Shown: piece after piece, positions 10,420 to 22,237 of the stretch
How positions within the stretch are numbered: the stretch's first letter is position 1
Layout: the number at the start of each line of letters is the position of its first letter
Assembly (NCBI RefSeq): GCF_024323335.1
Contig: NC_066585.1
Coordinates: 83,192,614-83,256,613 of the forward strand
Reading direction: 5' to 3'
Source of the DNA: Lathyrus oleraceus
Taxonomy: Eukaryota > Streptophyta > Magnoliopsida > Fabales > Fabaceae
DNA: 64,000 bases
Notes under the pieces: model-generated
Databases searched by the model: none
The model's input: only the letters and a program-made list of their open reading frames with translations
Told to the model about the DNA's origin: nothing
Made by a program: the position numbers and the translations under genes

Positions 10420-13400
10420 TTACTCTGTCTGAAGAGTAACTTGGACTATATCCTCGGCAGTCCAGTTGTTAATCACTTCCCCTGGCGCACTCGGGCGGAC
10501 CCAGCAGTCGAGATCACAGTCGCCGTCGACATCTTCACCCTCAGTAGCAAAGACATCACCATGATTCATCAGCCCAGCGCTGGTGAAGGTACTTGGACCT
10601 GCTGCCCCCTGCTCTGCTCGGAGAGGCTCATAACCGATGCCAAACTTATCTTCTTTGACAGACAAGTCCACCATCTTGCCCCAGCCCTCAGCTCTACCAG
10701 AGTTAACCACCTCCTTAGCTTGCTTGTAAGAAGTGATTGAAGCGCCCGACTTCCTCTGCTCAGCGTAGGCCACCTTCTCAATAGCCACCGTCTCGAACGC
10801 CTGGCACAATGTTTCGTGGATATCGCCATCCACCTCAACATATTTAAACGAGGACAGATGACTCACCAGGATGTCCTCTTCACCGCACACGGTCACAATC
10901 TGACCGTTCCAGACGTATTTGAGCTTCTGGTGGAGAGTCGATGAGACTGCTCCTGCTGCATGGATCCATGGACGTCCCAGAAGGCAACTGTAAGCAAGCT
11001 GGATGTCCATGACATAGAAGACAATGTCAAACTCCTCCGGACCTATCCTTATAGGCAAAGTGATTTCACCAAAGACAGAACGCTTGGATCCATCAAATGC
11101 ACGAACAACTAGGTCACTCGGCGTCAGCACAACCCCTTCAATTGGTATCTTCTTCAAGATCTGCTTCGGCAGCACGTTCAACGAAGATCCGGTGTCTACC
11201 AAGACATGTGACAGCACAGCCCCCTTGCACTCCATGGTGATGTGCAAGGCCTTGTTGTGATTCCGCCCCTCAGGTGTCAAATCAAGATCTGTGAACCCTA
11301 CACCGTGTCGGGTAGTCACGTTAGCAATTACACCTTCAAGCTGATTGACCGAAATCTCCTGAGGTACATACGCCATATTTAACATCTTCAGCAAGGCGTC
11401 TCTATGTGCCTCAGAGCACAACAGCAGAGAAAGGATAGAGATTTTGGAGGGAGTTTGATTGAGCTGATCTACAATCTTGTAGTCACTCTTCTTTATTATC
11501 CTCATGAATTCCTCCACGTCCTTCTCAAACGAGCCACCAGGCACATTTGTTTGAGCAGGAACTTCATCAACAACGGCCTGTTTGCCCTTAGCTTTAACAG
11601 ATGCCTCAGCATTGGCATCCCTCAACTGTTGAGGCGCAAACAGCCGACCACTACGGGTAAAGCCTCCGGGTCCACCCACATTGTCCACAGCAGGACTCAC
11701 AACGACCGGAGCTTTACTAGCAGGTGCAAAAATCGTCACGGGCGCTTGATTTGAAGGCTTGACCCTGTTCTCAGCCCTCCTGTTGCTTCGGTAGGCATTG
11801 TCATACCTCCAAGGCACAACATTATTATTCTCGGCCCTTCTAACCGGAGCGACGATTGTTGTAGGAATATTGGTGGAAACTGGTGTGGAGATGGTAACTG
11901 GATTACCACTGGTTGTAGGCGCACGCCCTTCAGCTGGCTTGAAGAAGATAGTGACAGTAGACACTGCCCCTTGATCTTTGTCATCGGCCCTACCAAACTG
12001 AACATGGCCCTGATCCATCAAACCCTGGATACCAGCCCTCAGTAGATCACAACCGTTCTCAGCCTCCGCACAGCCCACACAGTCTCTATCACAGCCCGGA
12101 TGAACACCACTATTCAGCAGACGGTCTTTAACTACCAGCAAAGAAGTCTGAATCTCTTCAACACTGATCACCAAATCCTCGGATTCAGCCCCTTCAATAT
12201 AATTTACCCTATGAGCACCATGCGCGGGCATAGGGTTGTTCACAACATTCGGCGCAGGGGAGAAATTGATCGTCTTAGAATCGATCAAATCTTGGACTTT
12301 GTGCTGGAAAGCCCGACACTTCTCTATATTATGCCCGGGTGCTCCAGAATGGAAATCGCACCGGACATTTGTGTCATACCCAGGTGGCAGGACAGTTGGT
12401 GGAGCCATAGTTCTCAACTCCACAAAACCCAATCTGAGCAACTCAGGTAGAAGCTCAGCATATGACATAGGTAGCGGGTCAAACCTTCTATCCGGTTGCA
12501 GCCTCTGCCTCGGCTGATAAGGACGTTGTTGCTGTTGTTGTTGTTGTCTTGGTTGTTGAGGAGGTGGACGTTGTTGCGGTGCAGGGATGGTCACTGCTGC
12601 AACCTGCCTATATTGATGCTGATTTCTATTCGGCCCCCGGCGATGCTGAACAGCGCTGGCTTCACCTTCTCTACGGCGAGGTGCCCCAGAGAAAGGTTTC
12701 TTTGATGAAGAGGAACCCGCATCATTGATCTTCCCGGCCTTGATCAAGCTCTCGGTTCTTTCACCGCAGATTACAACATCAGAGAAGCTTCCGAATGGGC
12801 AACTCCCCATTCGGTCCATGAACACTCCCTGCAGTGTGCCAATGAACATATCAGTCAACTCCCTCTCCAGCATAGGGGGTTGAACTCTGGCAGCAAGCTC
12901 ACGCCACCTCTGGGCGTATTCTTTGAAGCTTTCATTATTCTTCTGGCACAGACTCTGCAGCTGAGTCCTGCTCGGTGCCATATCCATATTGTGTTTATAT
13001 TGTCTGAGAAAAGCTTCTCCCAGATCCCTCCAGCATCGGATAGAGTCTCGTTTGAGTTCCATGTACCAATCTAAAGATGCCCCAGATAGGCTATCTTGAA
13101 AGAAGTACATCCACATCTTCTCGTCGTCTGTATATGCCGAGATCTTCCGATAGTAAGCCTGCACGTGGGTGCGAGGGCAAGAAGTACCGTTGTACTTGTC
13201 AAAGGTGGGCGCTTTGAATTTGTGGGGAATCCTCAGACCTTCGACCAACCCCATGTTCGTGACATCGAACCCAAGAGAATTCTGGCATTCCATCGCCCGA
13301 ATCTTTTCAGCCAGGGCATCGACCTTACGATCCCTATCTTCATTTCTAGCAACATCACCATCGTCCTCACCCATCATTGTGAACATGTACTCTTGTCTAT

Positions 13401-13719
13401 CAACAAAAGGAGCTGGATGACGCGCCGGAGCCCTGGTAGCTCTGGCATTAACCTCTGCAGCAAGAGGCTGACCATCAACCCTTATACCCCTGAGTTCTTC
13501 TCCAGTGGCATAACCATAAACAGGAGCAGCAGCAACGTTGGCATTTTCGAAACCAGGTGGAGCAATAGGTGAACCGTGGTTAGACGCCTGAATAACCGTT
13601 TCCTGTCTCTGAACCAAAGCACGGAGCTCCTCCTGACCCTGAGCAACCCCTTGCATCATCGTCAAAAATTGGGCCATGTTCGCCCTCATCTCAGCCATCT
13701 CAGCCTGAACCTGATCCAT
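10420..13719 (-). CDS. Ogre gag-protease polyprotein
   Basis: The ORF is open from 13818 (1132 codons). I prefer the ATG at 13719 (residue 34) because the next residues form a coiled-coil-like stretch typical of Tat Gag N-termini, while the first 33 residues look like leader translation. Using full-ORF numbering, the retrotransposon Gag domain spans about 195-365. A basic, Gln-rich linker includes a seven-Gln run near 425-431. A zinc-binding motif of C-x2-H-x5-H-x4-C form lies at 487-501, and a second Cys cluster at 576-590. The aspartic protease has the DTGSS active site at 875-879 and a downstream ILV-type LLGRPW segment. It forms the particle and processes the polyprotein in the cytoplasm. 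No stops or frameshifts are visible. Confidence 0.93.
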   Translation of the reverse strand: MDQVQAEMAEMRANMAQFLTMMQGVAQGQEELRALVQRQETVIQASNHGSPIAPPGFENANVAAAPVYGYATGEELRGIRVDGQPLAAEVNARATRAPARHPAPFVDRQEYMFTMMGEDDGDVARNEDRDRKVDALAEKIRAMECQNSLGFDVTNMGLVEGLRIPHKFKAPTFDKYNGTSCPRTHVQAYYRKISAYTDDEKMWMYFFQDSLSGASLDWYMELKRDSIRCWRDLGEAFLRQYKHNMDMAPSRTQLQSLCQKNNESFKEYAQRWRELAARVQPPMLERELTDMFIGTLQGVFMDRMGSCPFGSFSDVVICGERTESLIKAGKINDAGSSSSKKPFSGAPRRREGEASAVQHRRGPNRNQHQYRQVAAVTIPAPQQRPPPQQPRQQQQQQQRPYQPRQRLQPDRRFDPLPMSYAELLPELLRLGFVELRTMAPPTVLPPGYDTNVRCDFHSGAPGHNIEKCRAFQHKVQDLIDSKTINFSPAPNVVNNPMPAHGAHRVNYIEGAESEDLVISVEEIQTSLLVVKDRLLNSGVHPGCDRDCVGCAEAENGCDLLRAGIQGLMDQGHVQFGRADDKDQGAVSTVTIFFKPAEGRAPTTSGNPVTISTPVSTNIPTTIVAPVRRAENNNVVPWRYDNAYRSNRRAENRVKPSNQAPVTIFAPASKAPVVVSPAVDNVGGPGGFTRSGRLFAPQQLRDANAEASVKAKGKQAVVDEVPAQTNVPGGSFEKDVEEFMRIIKKSDYKIVDQLNQTPSKISILSLLLCSEAHRDALLKMLNMAYVPQEISVNQLEGVIANVTTRHGVGFTDLDLTPEGRNHNKALHITMECKGAVLSHVLVDTGSSLNVLPKQILKKIPIEGVVLTPSDLVVRAFDGSKRSVFGEITLPIRIGPEEFDIVFYVMDIQLAYSCLLGRPWIHAAGAVSSTLHQKLKYVWNGQIVTVCGEEDILVSHLSSFKYVEVDGDIHETLCQAFETVAIEKVAYAEQRKSGASITSYKQAKEVVNSGRAEGWGKMVDLSVKEDKFGIGYEPLRAEQGAAGPSTFTSAGLMNHGDVFATEGEDVDGDCDLDCWVRPSAPGEVINNWTAEDIVQVTLQTE

Positions 13720-15038
13720 GCTTCTTCGCTGATTGAGTCTTGTAGAATACCGGTGCGGTCTCTGATCAGCTATCCTGCCTGACACAGGAACCAGAGTGAG
13801 AAGTCCGAACCAGAACACCTGTTATGCAACATGTTATGATTATGATGCTAATGCATATGATGCACATGATAATGATCATTTCTCAGGCCTTCAAAGAGTC
13901 TGATTCATCTTCGAAAAACAGCAATCTGCAGCAACGGCACAGTATACCAGAGCAATGAGTACCGAGTGAAACCAACAATTTCATCTGTAAATGATCACCC
14001 GGATCTATCAGTGCACAGACTCTGGAATGTACCTGAGAAATGATATGCATGCAGAGATCATTTTTTTTTTTTTTTTTTTCAATTTTTTTTTTTTGATTCT
14101 TTTTTTTTATTTATTGATTGCGTTTTTTTTTGAAAAGTAAACATGCTATGATGCACATGATGCAGACACGACTGGCAAGCTGTGCATATCTGGACACAGG
14201 ATCGAAGCTTCGGCTCGAACTCTGATCACAACCATCTGAAACCCCAAAGTCAACTGGTCAACTGTCATCTGAACCCAATCTGAGGAACCGAGTCACCAAC
14301 GGAGCAACCTTAAATTCAGCCCAGGGTTCCGAAATAAACGGAACCCTCTGATCAATACCGGGGTCAAACCTCCGGCGTCCAGAAATAACGATCCATAAAT
14401 CCGACTTATAAATATGACTCTGATCAACGGAACCAAAAGTCACCATCAAAGTCACCATCAGAACATGCATTTGTAAGAATCACCCTCCCCTCACAGGTAA
14501 ATTCTAATCAGGTCATCCTAAGGCGGATAATAGTCTCGACAATCGGGCAAAGATACTCAATGGGTTTGCCCTTTCGGGTGTGCCATTGTAGCTCCCTTAA
14601 GATCGTCTCAACCAAGAATCCGGGAAAGAACGGTCACCAGAGTCAACAGTTCAGATGAAGTAACTCAACCAAAGTGGAATACCCACAGAGGCAAGCACTA
14701 TCAAATGAACCTCGTCCGGCTTGTGGTACATCATGTTGCCAGGCACATGTTGACCTAACATGAAGGAGGCAACATGAGACCACACTAATCCTAGGTGTAT
14801 ACTCGGGCCTGGGTTTTAGCCCCACTCAGAACACCCACCCCAGACAGAAGAACCACCTGCACAGGAGACAGTTCAATGCCAGTATGATGCATGCAAACAT
14901 AAATGCAAACAATAAATGCAAACAATAAATGAAATGAATGCAATAAATAACAGCAAATAGCAACCAAAGCCCTAACCTAGAGAGCGCTAGGAGAGACTCG
15001 CTTGGGAAGAAGGACCAGCACAGGTCAACTTCTTAGAG
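13720..15038 (-). other. Untranslated leader of Ogre A between primer site and gag
   Basis: About 1.3 kb without a convincing ORF; the longest minus-strand frames (14258-14470, 14643-14825) are short and resemble nothing. Long T runs occur at 14061-14130 (A runs in the transcript). Pea Ogre has a separate ORF1 in this position, so its absence is a real difference from that reference architecture. A minus-strand AACAG/GTGTTC sequence near 13818 could serve as a splice acceptor, but this is weak. Confidence 0.7.
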
Positions 15039-15056
15039 TCCCCAGCAGAGTCGCCA
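15039..15056 (-). other. Primer-binding site of Ogre A
   Basis: The minus strand reads TGGCGACTCTGCTGGGGA, two bases after the CA end of the 5' LTR (15059). TGG pairs with the CCA end of a tRNA. The sequence fits the tRNA-Arg primer reported for Ogre elements; the tRNA identity is recalled from that family, not computed. Confidence 0.85.
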
Positions 15057-15360
15057 GCTGTCGCATTACGCGAAAAACCGGCGGGAAAACAAGAACAACA
15101 GAGCCGCCACCGTGCGTTATTTATCCCAAAAGAGGGAAAGGAAACGCTCAGAGTAAACCTGGAAAGAACATGGTCTCGCGACCAGAGAGAATGGGATCGG
15201 GAGTCGGTTATGCGAAGGGAAGGTATTAGCACCCCTACGCATCCGTCGTACTCGACGGGATCCACGCACAATAGGAAGGAAAATGGTTGCTAAAACACTG
15301 CTCAAATAAACATCTACACAGGCTGAAAGAGACACAAGGAAACAAACAAGACTGACTCGG

Positions 15361-15860
15361 CAGGACATCGTATCCTGGGCCTACTTAGTCTATCAGGCAT
15401 AGACATCAGAGTCAAAGTAGTTCGGACAGGGGAAACGACACATGCTCGCTAGGATGTCGCATCCTATGCATACGTATCTCCTTTGGACGAAGGAGAATCA
15501 GAGCATCCGTAGCTCGGCTGACACGCACACAAACAAATACAGGCAAAGGCAAACGTGGAGCCTGAATGCCAATCACTGGACTTACATCGGCATCCGAACC
15601 AAAAACACGCACTAACACTGGAACCCGAATGCCACTCGATGGACTTACATCAGCTTCCAAGCACACAACAACACAAAACTAAGACACGGGAGGAAGAAGG
15701 GTCTCGATTGCAACAAGGGCAAGAGAAAGGGAAGGTCTCAATCGCAACGAGGGCGAGAGAAAAGAATTAGTGTTAGTTGTTAGTCAAACTCGACAAGACA
15801 TCGCATCTCGTGCCTACGTATCTCATCTGGACATGAGAATCAGAGTTGCCGTAGTTCGGC
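15361..15860 (-). other. Three double-hairpin modules in the U5-side part of LTR A
   Basis: Modules lie at about 15361-15426, 15450-15519 and 15793-15860. Each has a small hairpin (for example AGGAT-gtcgc-ATCCT at 15451-15465), then an outer CTAC(G)/(C)GTAG stem, an inner hairpin, and a trailing TTCGG- or CTCGG-type end. Inner stems differ in sequence but pair: GTCTAT/ATAGAC, TCTCCTT/AAGGAGA (15477-15483 with 15490-15496) and TCTCAT/ATGAGA. Related modules occur in LTRs B, C and D. Function is unknown. Confidence 0.7.
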
Positions 15861-18800
15861 TAAACTATTCCTGTTGGTTTGTGTTTTTTTAAGTGGACAA
15901 CGTCACTACGCAATCTACCGGATGCTCGACCTTTGGAGACTTACTCACCTGTAGTAGAAGGAGTGGACGTATCCTTAAGAGGGGATAATGTTTGTTTGTG
16001 TTTTAGGAAAGCTCAAGCAAGAAAGGAAGTCCTATACGAAGGAACCGTGCTACCTTAATTATCATGCAAACGAGACTACGCGGAGTCTAGCAAACCTAGG
16101 GGATACAATCACACCACACAAACATATACAGCATGAAATAAACACACCAACAAGGGGCTCAAACATCAAGGCTAGGCTTTAGTCGAGGGGTCATATCAAC
16201 CTCAACAAACAAGCCTCTGTATCGGGGTCAGGTTAGCTCTTAACCTTGCCATTGAGGGGCTAAGGTGAAGCCAGATGAAAGGTGATGAGGGGTGTGCCTC
16301 ATTGCTTCTATCTCAAGTCAGAGAGAGCATCAGACAAGGGAGCGTGGGTCCAGAATGGGGGGACCCTTCTACGCTCAGGACATAGACTCGACTGTACAAT
16401 GTACAAGATCTTGGGCTTGGATCTCAATGCTACAACCATGTAATGGGAGCAAGGAGAAGACTCACAGAATAGTGGGGGATAGATTGCTTATCCCTACCTT
16501 CCACCAATTGCCTCAAATGAGGACTTTTCCTGCTTGGGACAAATATAAACATACACAAGCATTGCCTCTTAAGGAGGACTTCAGACAGTGTGCCCGGCCC
16601 GGTAACAGCCGGGTCTCCAGACTACATGAAGAAGAAAGTTCTATACCTCAATGCCAATTGCTTATAAGCAAAGCAATGCAAGTTCTTAAGAGAACTGAGC
16701 AACTAAGTGTACCTGTACAAAAGTCAAACAGAATCAGCATCCCATTCATAATCAGACAACAATATAATGACCAATTAACAATCCCAATGATGTGCATAGC
16801 ACAAGTCCATGTGGACCAACATCCTACAAAACAGCCACATTAGTTTACAAGTATCAAGCAAAATATCCCAAATGTGAAACAATATCCTTAAGCCTTAACC
16901 TCTTAACCTGAAAAGCCAAAGACAAGTTCAAATGTAAGTGACAAGACCACTAGGACTAGCCTAGGGTCCAAAAGAAGGAAAAATCCTAAAACAGCAACCA
17001 ATCCATGATCAAAGTCAAGCTATTTCAATAACAAAGGGATCCCAATTGGTCCCATATCCAAACTATACACCTATTTCAATTTATACAACATGTAAGGCAA
17101 AGTGAGCAATGGTGAACCACATATGAGCAACCAGCAAGATCACATCACAAAAAATACCAAAACAGCATGGAAAATTCCACAAAAATTATATCCTAAACAG
17201 GGGACATTCAACAAGCTACATGTCAATTTTTAAGCCATTTGGACTAGTGGAACTATGGGAATTAATTCAACATGACAAAGCACGCAAAAACACAACCAAA
17301 TGAAGTCACAAAATGTACATTAACTTCAATTCAATGGTAAACAGTGACATTACATGGGAAATTAGTAGGACCAAAGCCAAATGAAAGCTACATGTGTCAG
17401 GAACTATTCTACCAAATTTCATGGTCATATCATTCATCATGCTCATTCTATGCACAAAATAAGGCAAACTAGTTCAAAGGAAGCACTAAGCCTACAAACA
17501 GAACTATTGCATTCAAATTCACATTAAAACAACTTTAAAAATTCTCAAATAAATTACACCTAAACAGTACCTAATCCAGGTATGGCACACCAAATTTCAG
17601 CTTAATTGGGCAAATGGAACCATGTCAATGAAAATCAACAAAAACAGGCACAAGTATAGGCTCCAAATCACAACCTCAACACATGCTTCCACTTTAAAAA
17701 TTCATAACTCAATGAAAACAAAAAGGAAATGGATGAGACCAAAACAGGGAGGTCCTAACATGTGTCTACTACAAGCATGCCAAATTTCATGAATATCCAA
17801 TACACTAGGAGCATTTCACAATGAATCTACCAACATGTATCATATGAGCTTGCAAATTCAACCATCAGAAATGAAAAATCATGATCAATTAGAAAACACA
17901 ATGAACAATTCCACAAAAATTCACAAAGGATCCTAACATGTTAATGAGCATCTACACCAAATTTCAAACAATTCTAACAAGGATAGGTCATACTAAAAAA
18001 TCCAACAAATTGGCATCAAGAGGTGTGACACCAATTGTCACACCTAAGTTCAAAAATTCATAACTCCATAGCCAGGTATCAAAAAATCAAGAAATTTACA
18101 TAGAAAAAAACCTCAGCCAGTCAAGAATCATCACAAAAATTTTCAGCCATTTATCATACAATATGAGGATTTCATGATGGAATTAGTACAAGGTGTCAAG
18201 AAGTACACATGTGGAAGAAACCCTAGGTCAAGTGAAAAATATTCCATGCACAGCTTTGACCAATAGGTCAAAAATCATCTACAGTCAAAGACAAAGTCAA
18301 CAAAATTATTCTCACGTTTTTCTGAATTTTCCATATTTTTCTATGATTTTTCTAAGGTGTTATGGTATTTTTTAGGATTTTTTAGAATTAATTAATTAAT
18401 TAATGGAAATATTGAATAATGGCAGAAATGTAATTAAAGAGGCGGGGGCGGTAAACGCCCAATTTGAATTTTCAAACTGGAATCTGGATCAAACGCGTCT
18501 ATCTCCTTCGTTCCAAACAAGAAATTTCCCAGAATTTTGAAGAACATCCAAGAACACCAAATCCACAAATCCTAACCAAAACGAGCGATCTTATAGTCGT
18601 TGGAACCGTTACAACATGTAGATCACAAATCTCAACTCCAATTAACCTAACAATTACTAAATCTCAAGAATCAAATGAGTTAGGGTTTTAGATTCAAACT
18701 TCGAGTTACGATTTCTCACGCTATAGTCAACCATTCGCAATTCTAAGAGTATCCTCATGATCTACATGACACGACCTACACCACGCACACAATCATGGAT

Positions 18801-19205
18801 CAAAAGCTTGAGGTCGAATTTGGACCTACCTGCTATGGCAGTGGTAGCTCGCGTGTCCTTTGCGCGCGTTCGGATGAAACAGTAGCAGAATGATGCTTCG
18901 TGAAGTGGATGCAGCTCGCGGTTTGGCTCGAATCTACCTCTATCACTCGCAATCTTCAAACACCATAGATGAAGCTCCTTTGGACAGTGGAGTTTGGCAC
19001 GGCTATGGATGCTACCAGCTGCAAACAGATGAAGTTTTTGATGATGCAAAATCAATGCAAAAAGAAGAATGCAAATTGATCAAGGTTTTGTGGAGGTTTT
19101 TGGATTTTGGTTCTTGTGAGTTCTTGAAGATTCTAGAGAGGATTGTGATGATTTGATCCAAATTTTGGTGAAAATGAATTCTGTTATGTTTAGGAATGGA
19201 TTAGG

Positions 19206-19213
19206 CTTTTATA
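19206..19213 (-). promoter_or_regulatory. Probable TATA box of LTR A
   Basis: The minus strand reads TATAAAAG, followed downstream by a C/A-rich stretch typical of a plant 5' UTR. The identical box in the 3' LTR is at 2283-2290. LTRs B (31421-31428) and C (44641-44647) have TATA-like boxes at comparable places. Transcription would start about 30 bp further, leaving about 4 kb of R/U5 in the transcript. Confidence 0.6.
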
Positions 19214-20081
19214 TGTTAGCTTAATCATGATTAATCAATGTAATTAATCAAATTGGCATTGTAAGCAAAAATGCATTTTCCACTCAAATGGCCAAAACAC
19301 CCTTCCTCTAAATCATCCATATACCAGCTCAATTTTGGTTCACACAAGTCCAAAATACCATATCTGATGTGTAGAAACAATTCCCACTTCCATAGGCCAT
19401 GTAATTTGCAATTTCATCATGTGGTAGAAAAATGCCTAATTATGCACTTTCATTCTTCAAGCCAAAACTCAAATTATGAGGCCTAGCCATGAAATGAGGA
19501 TTCAAACACATTCCAAATGCCATTCTTGAGGTGTTACAAAAAGTCCCATCTCAAAATTCCAAATATTTTGACATTTGGACAATTTTGCCCCTGATCCAGT
19601 TTAACAGTCCAGTTGAAAAGTGACTTTTTGCATTGGCCACTTTTGGAAAAATCCAATGATGCACCCTTGAAGTACATGTCAAATGGAGTTTGTGCATATA
19701 AAGAACTTGCAATTTGGACCAAGCATGTGGTAGTTATGGCCTCATGATTACGGGTCTTTTCTGAAATTCACTGAGCCATATTTTGCAAACCACACATTGG
19801 ATTTTTGAGTTCTTGGACTTTTTGGAATGGTGAGAACAAGATCTTCAACTTTCATGTTGGACAAAATTCCATTTGAAGCTTGTATGATGAAGTTATCTTG
19901 AGGAGAAAAAGTTTCCATTTTGGGCAGCTGAAATTACAGGTCACCTGCTATTTTTGGAAACTTTCTGTCTGAGCTCAATTCCTTCAACCTTGGTCTTTGT
20001 CATGTCAAATGAGACTTATATGGACATGAATAAGGTCTTTTAAACCATTTCCCACCTTCCAATCCATAAAATCGGGCACAG

Positions 20082-20127
20082 TTGACCACAGTTGACCACA
20101 GTTGACTTTCTAGGGTTTCTGGTTGAC
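20082..20127. promoter_or_regulatory. Cluster of four TTGAC (W-box) motifs in U3 of LTR A
   Basis: TTGAC occurs at 20082, 20092, 20102 and 20123, the first three as a 10-bp tandem (cacagttgac). TTGAC followed by C or T is the core bound by WRKY factors. The same cluster is at 3159-3204 in the 3' LTR. LTRs B and C carry fewer copies at the matching place (near 32398 and 45348-45397). Regulation by WRKY factors is inferred. Confidence 0.5.
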
Positions 20128-20413
20128 TGAACAATGACTGGTGACTCCTGAGCATCCAATCTTTGGCCAAACCACTTCAAAATGATCCTTGGACCATATG
20201 AGCTTGAGAAATCAACCCTAGGGCTTTGTCTCAATGAAAATGGCACTTGCTTGCTTAATTGACTGATTCTCCTGATCAGTTGACCTGATTCATCAACTGA
20301 GCTTGCACTTGGGCAAATGGACAATGCAATGTTATGCAGTGGCCTATGTTATGTTATGACCTAATATGAAATGAAATGTACAAAATGGTAGGGTGCAAAT
20401 TTGAGGTGCTACA

Positions 20414-21030
20414 ATTGTTTATCTTGAACTTCACACTAACCACTTAGGTCAACTAGATGATGCAGGTGGAGACGTCTTCATTGTGCCGAATGCCAACTTT
20501 CTAAATCTCGCAGTGTTGTTTAAACAATGCCTTAATAGAAAAGATTGTCACTCCATCCAAATCTTTTGCTCAAGCTCTCAACGTGAACAATAACTTTTGT
20601 CAAATCTTTTTATCTCGAATTCCCCAACCTTGAATCAAAGGTGAATGGATCACTTTTACACAAGAAGGATGAAAACTTGAATGTAACGAAGAGTATCTAA
20701 AATTTATTCTAGAGGATATGCGTTTTTTATTATGATTTTATGAATTCAGAATTCTCAAATTATAGGTAAAATTGGTGTTACTACATAAGGTTACAACCCT
20801 TGATGGAACACACACTTTCAGTAACATTTTTTATTAAATGTTGCACTGTTTCACCTTCAACAACACTTTTTAAACACTACAATGTTTCGCCTACCACAAT
20901 GACTTTCAAAGGTTGTATTGTTTTACATTCTACAACACTTCACAAAGTGTTTCATATTTCCAAATTCAAAATACAAACTTCCTACTGCAACACTTCACAA
21001 ATGTTGCCTATTACTCAATTTAAAAATTAA
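20414..21030. repeat. Copy 1 of a host repeat unit, interrupted by Ogre A
   Basis: Starting with attgtttatcttgaac, this stretch aligns with 22238-22915 and 24823-25290. The other copies continue leftward past the point where A begins here, so Ogre A inserted into this unit. No coding region is evident. Confidence 0.8.
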
Positions 21031-21383
21031 CTTTCACTTGCATATTTTCTTGTCATTTTGAAACACATTAAAAATTATTAATTCTTAATAATTTACAACA
21101 ATAAATATCAACTTAAAATTGTAAATCTATTGAATTTATTTAATGACTTACACAACACATGTATATAACTTCTCTTTTCATAATAGGAAATTTGTTTAAA
21201 AATTAAAGTAACACTATTAATCAATTTTAATAGAAAAAATAAGAACATTATGAAAATACAAAGTTGAATTGAAAAAACAAGCTAAATTCATGTGAAACAA
21301 AAATTTATTATGGCAATAAAAATATGCAACATGTTTTTCTTGGCTCGAGGATGAATAATCATGTACGCGCAAGGAAAAATGTT

Positions 21384-21715
<332 letters not shown>

Positions 21716-22120
21716 AGAAAAGATAATTCAATTGACAATTAAAACTTTTTGGTAGTCAAATTTTGTTTATAAATTTTTACAATGACATATTAATAGTATC
21801 ATAAAATTAAGTCACATTTGGTTTTTATTATGTTCCGTCAAATAACTAATATGATTAAAAAAATCAGTAGAAAAAAGATATGTTAACTTTTCAATGGATG
21901 TTTAAAGTTTTTAAGGATGTGAAAAAAGTCAAATTTTTCGATAAACCATTAAAACCATTGTTCACAGCTAGATGTTGGTTTCTTAATCATATCTATTAAC
22001 TTTACTATTGGCTAAAAATGAGTTGTTTGATATAGTATTATTTAAGCAAATCTCAACCATTATAATATTAAAAAGAGAATTAGTAATTTTTTTTAGTAAA
22101 AAAGTATTTAAAAACTATAA

Positions 22121-22121
22121 T

Positions 22122-22192
<71 letters not shown>
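22121..22192. repeat. (AAT)n microsatellite
   Basis: A run of about 24 AAT triplets. A shorter, interrupted AAT tract sits at the matching place in the next unit (24718-24780), showing both descend from a duplicated segment. Confidence 0.95.
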
Positions 22193-22196
<4 letters not shown>

Positions 22197-22237
22197 ATTT
22201 AAAGTTGGTTGTTTTTTGCATCTCTAGTTCCTCGTGC

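Larger units (their letters stand above)
1..20413 (-). mobile_element. Ogre/Tat-lineage Ty3/gypsy LTR retrotransposon 'A', almost complete
   Basis: Reading from right to left, the order is 5' LTR (15059-20413), primer-binding site, about 1.3 kb leader, gag-pro, short spacer, pol with two RNase H domains and integrase, long repeat-rich 3' UTR, polypurine tract and 3' LTR (1-3490, cut by the window edge). The LTRs of about 5.35 kb and the projected total of about 22 kb match the Ogre family of legumes. Both ORFs are uninterrupted and the visible LTR parts differ at three positions. The right target flank begins attgt at 20414; the left flank lies outside the window. There is no long ORF between the primer site and gag, where pea Ogre carries ORF1. 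The structure is seen directly; the family name comes from known Ogre architecture. Confidence 0.93.
15059..20413 (-). repeat. 5' LTR of Ogre A, 5355 bp, complete
   Basis: On the minus strand it starts TGTAGCACC (20413) and ends GCGACA (15059), followed by the primer site. The part from 16922 to 20413 repeats the 3' LTR at 1-3490. The remaining 1863 bp, nearest the primer site, is seen only here and shares its terminal 300 bp style with LTRs B, C and D. U3 contains clustered TTGAC motifs and a TATA box. The region downstream of the TATA box is C/A-rich, as expected of a transcript start. Three paired-stem modules lie at 15361-15860. Confidence 0.94.

Noticed and set aside
15059..20413. tRNA or small RNA genes within the LTR hairpins
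   Set aside because: The hairpins do not form a cloverleaf and lack the TTCRA box; only the paired module is supported.
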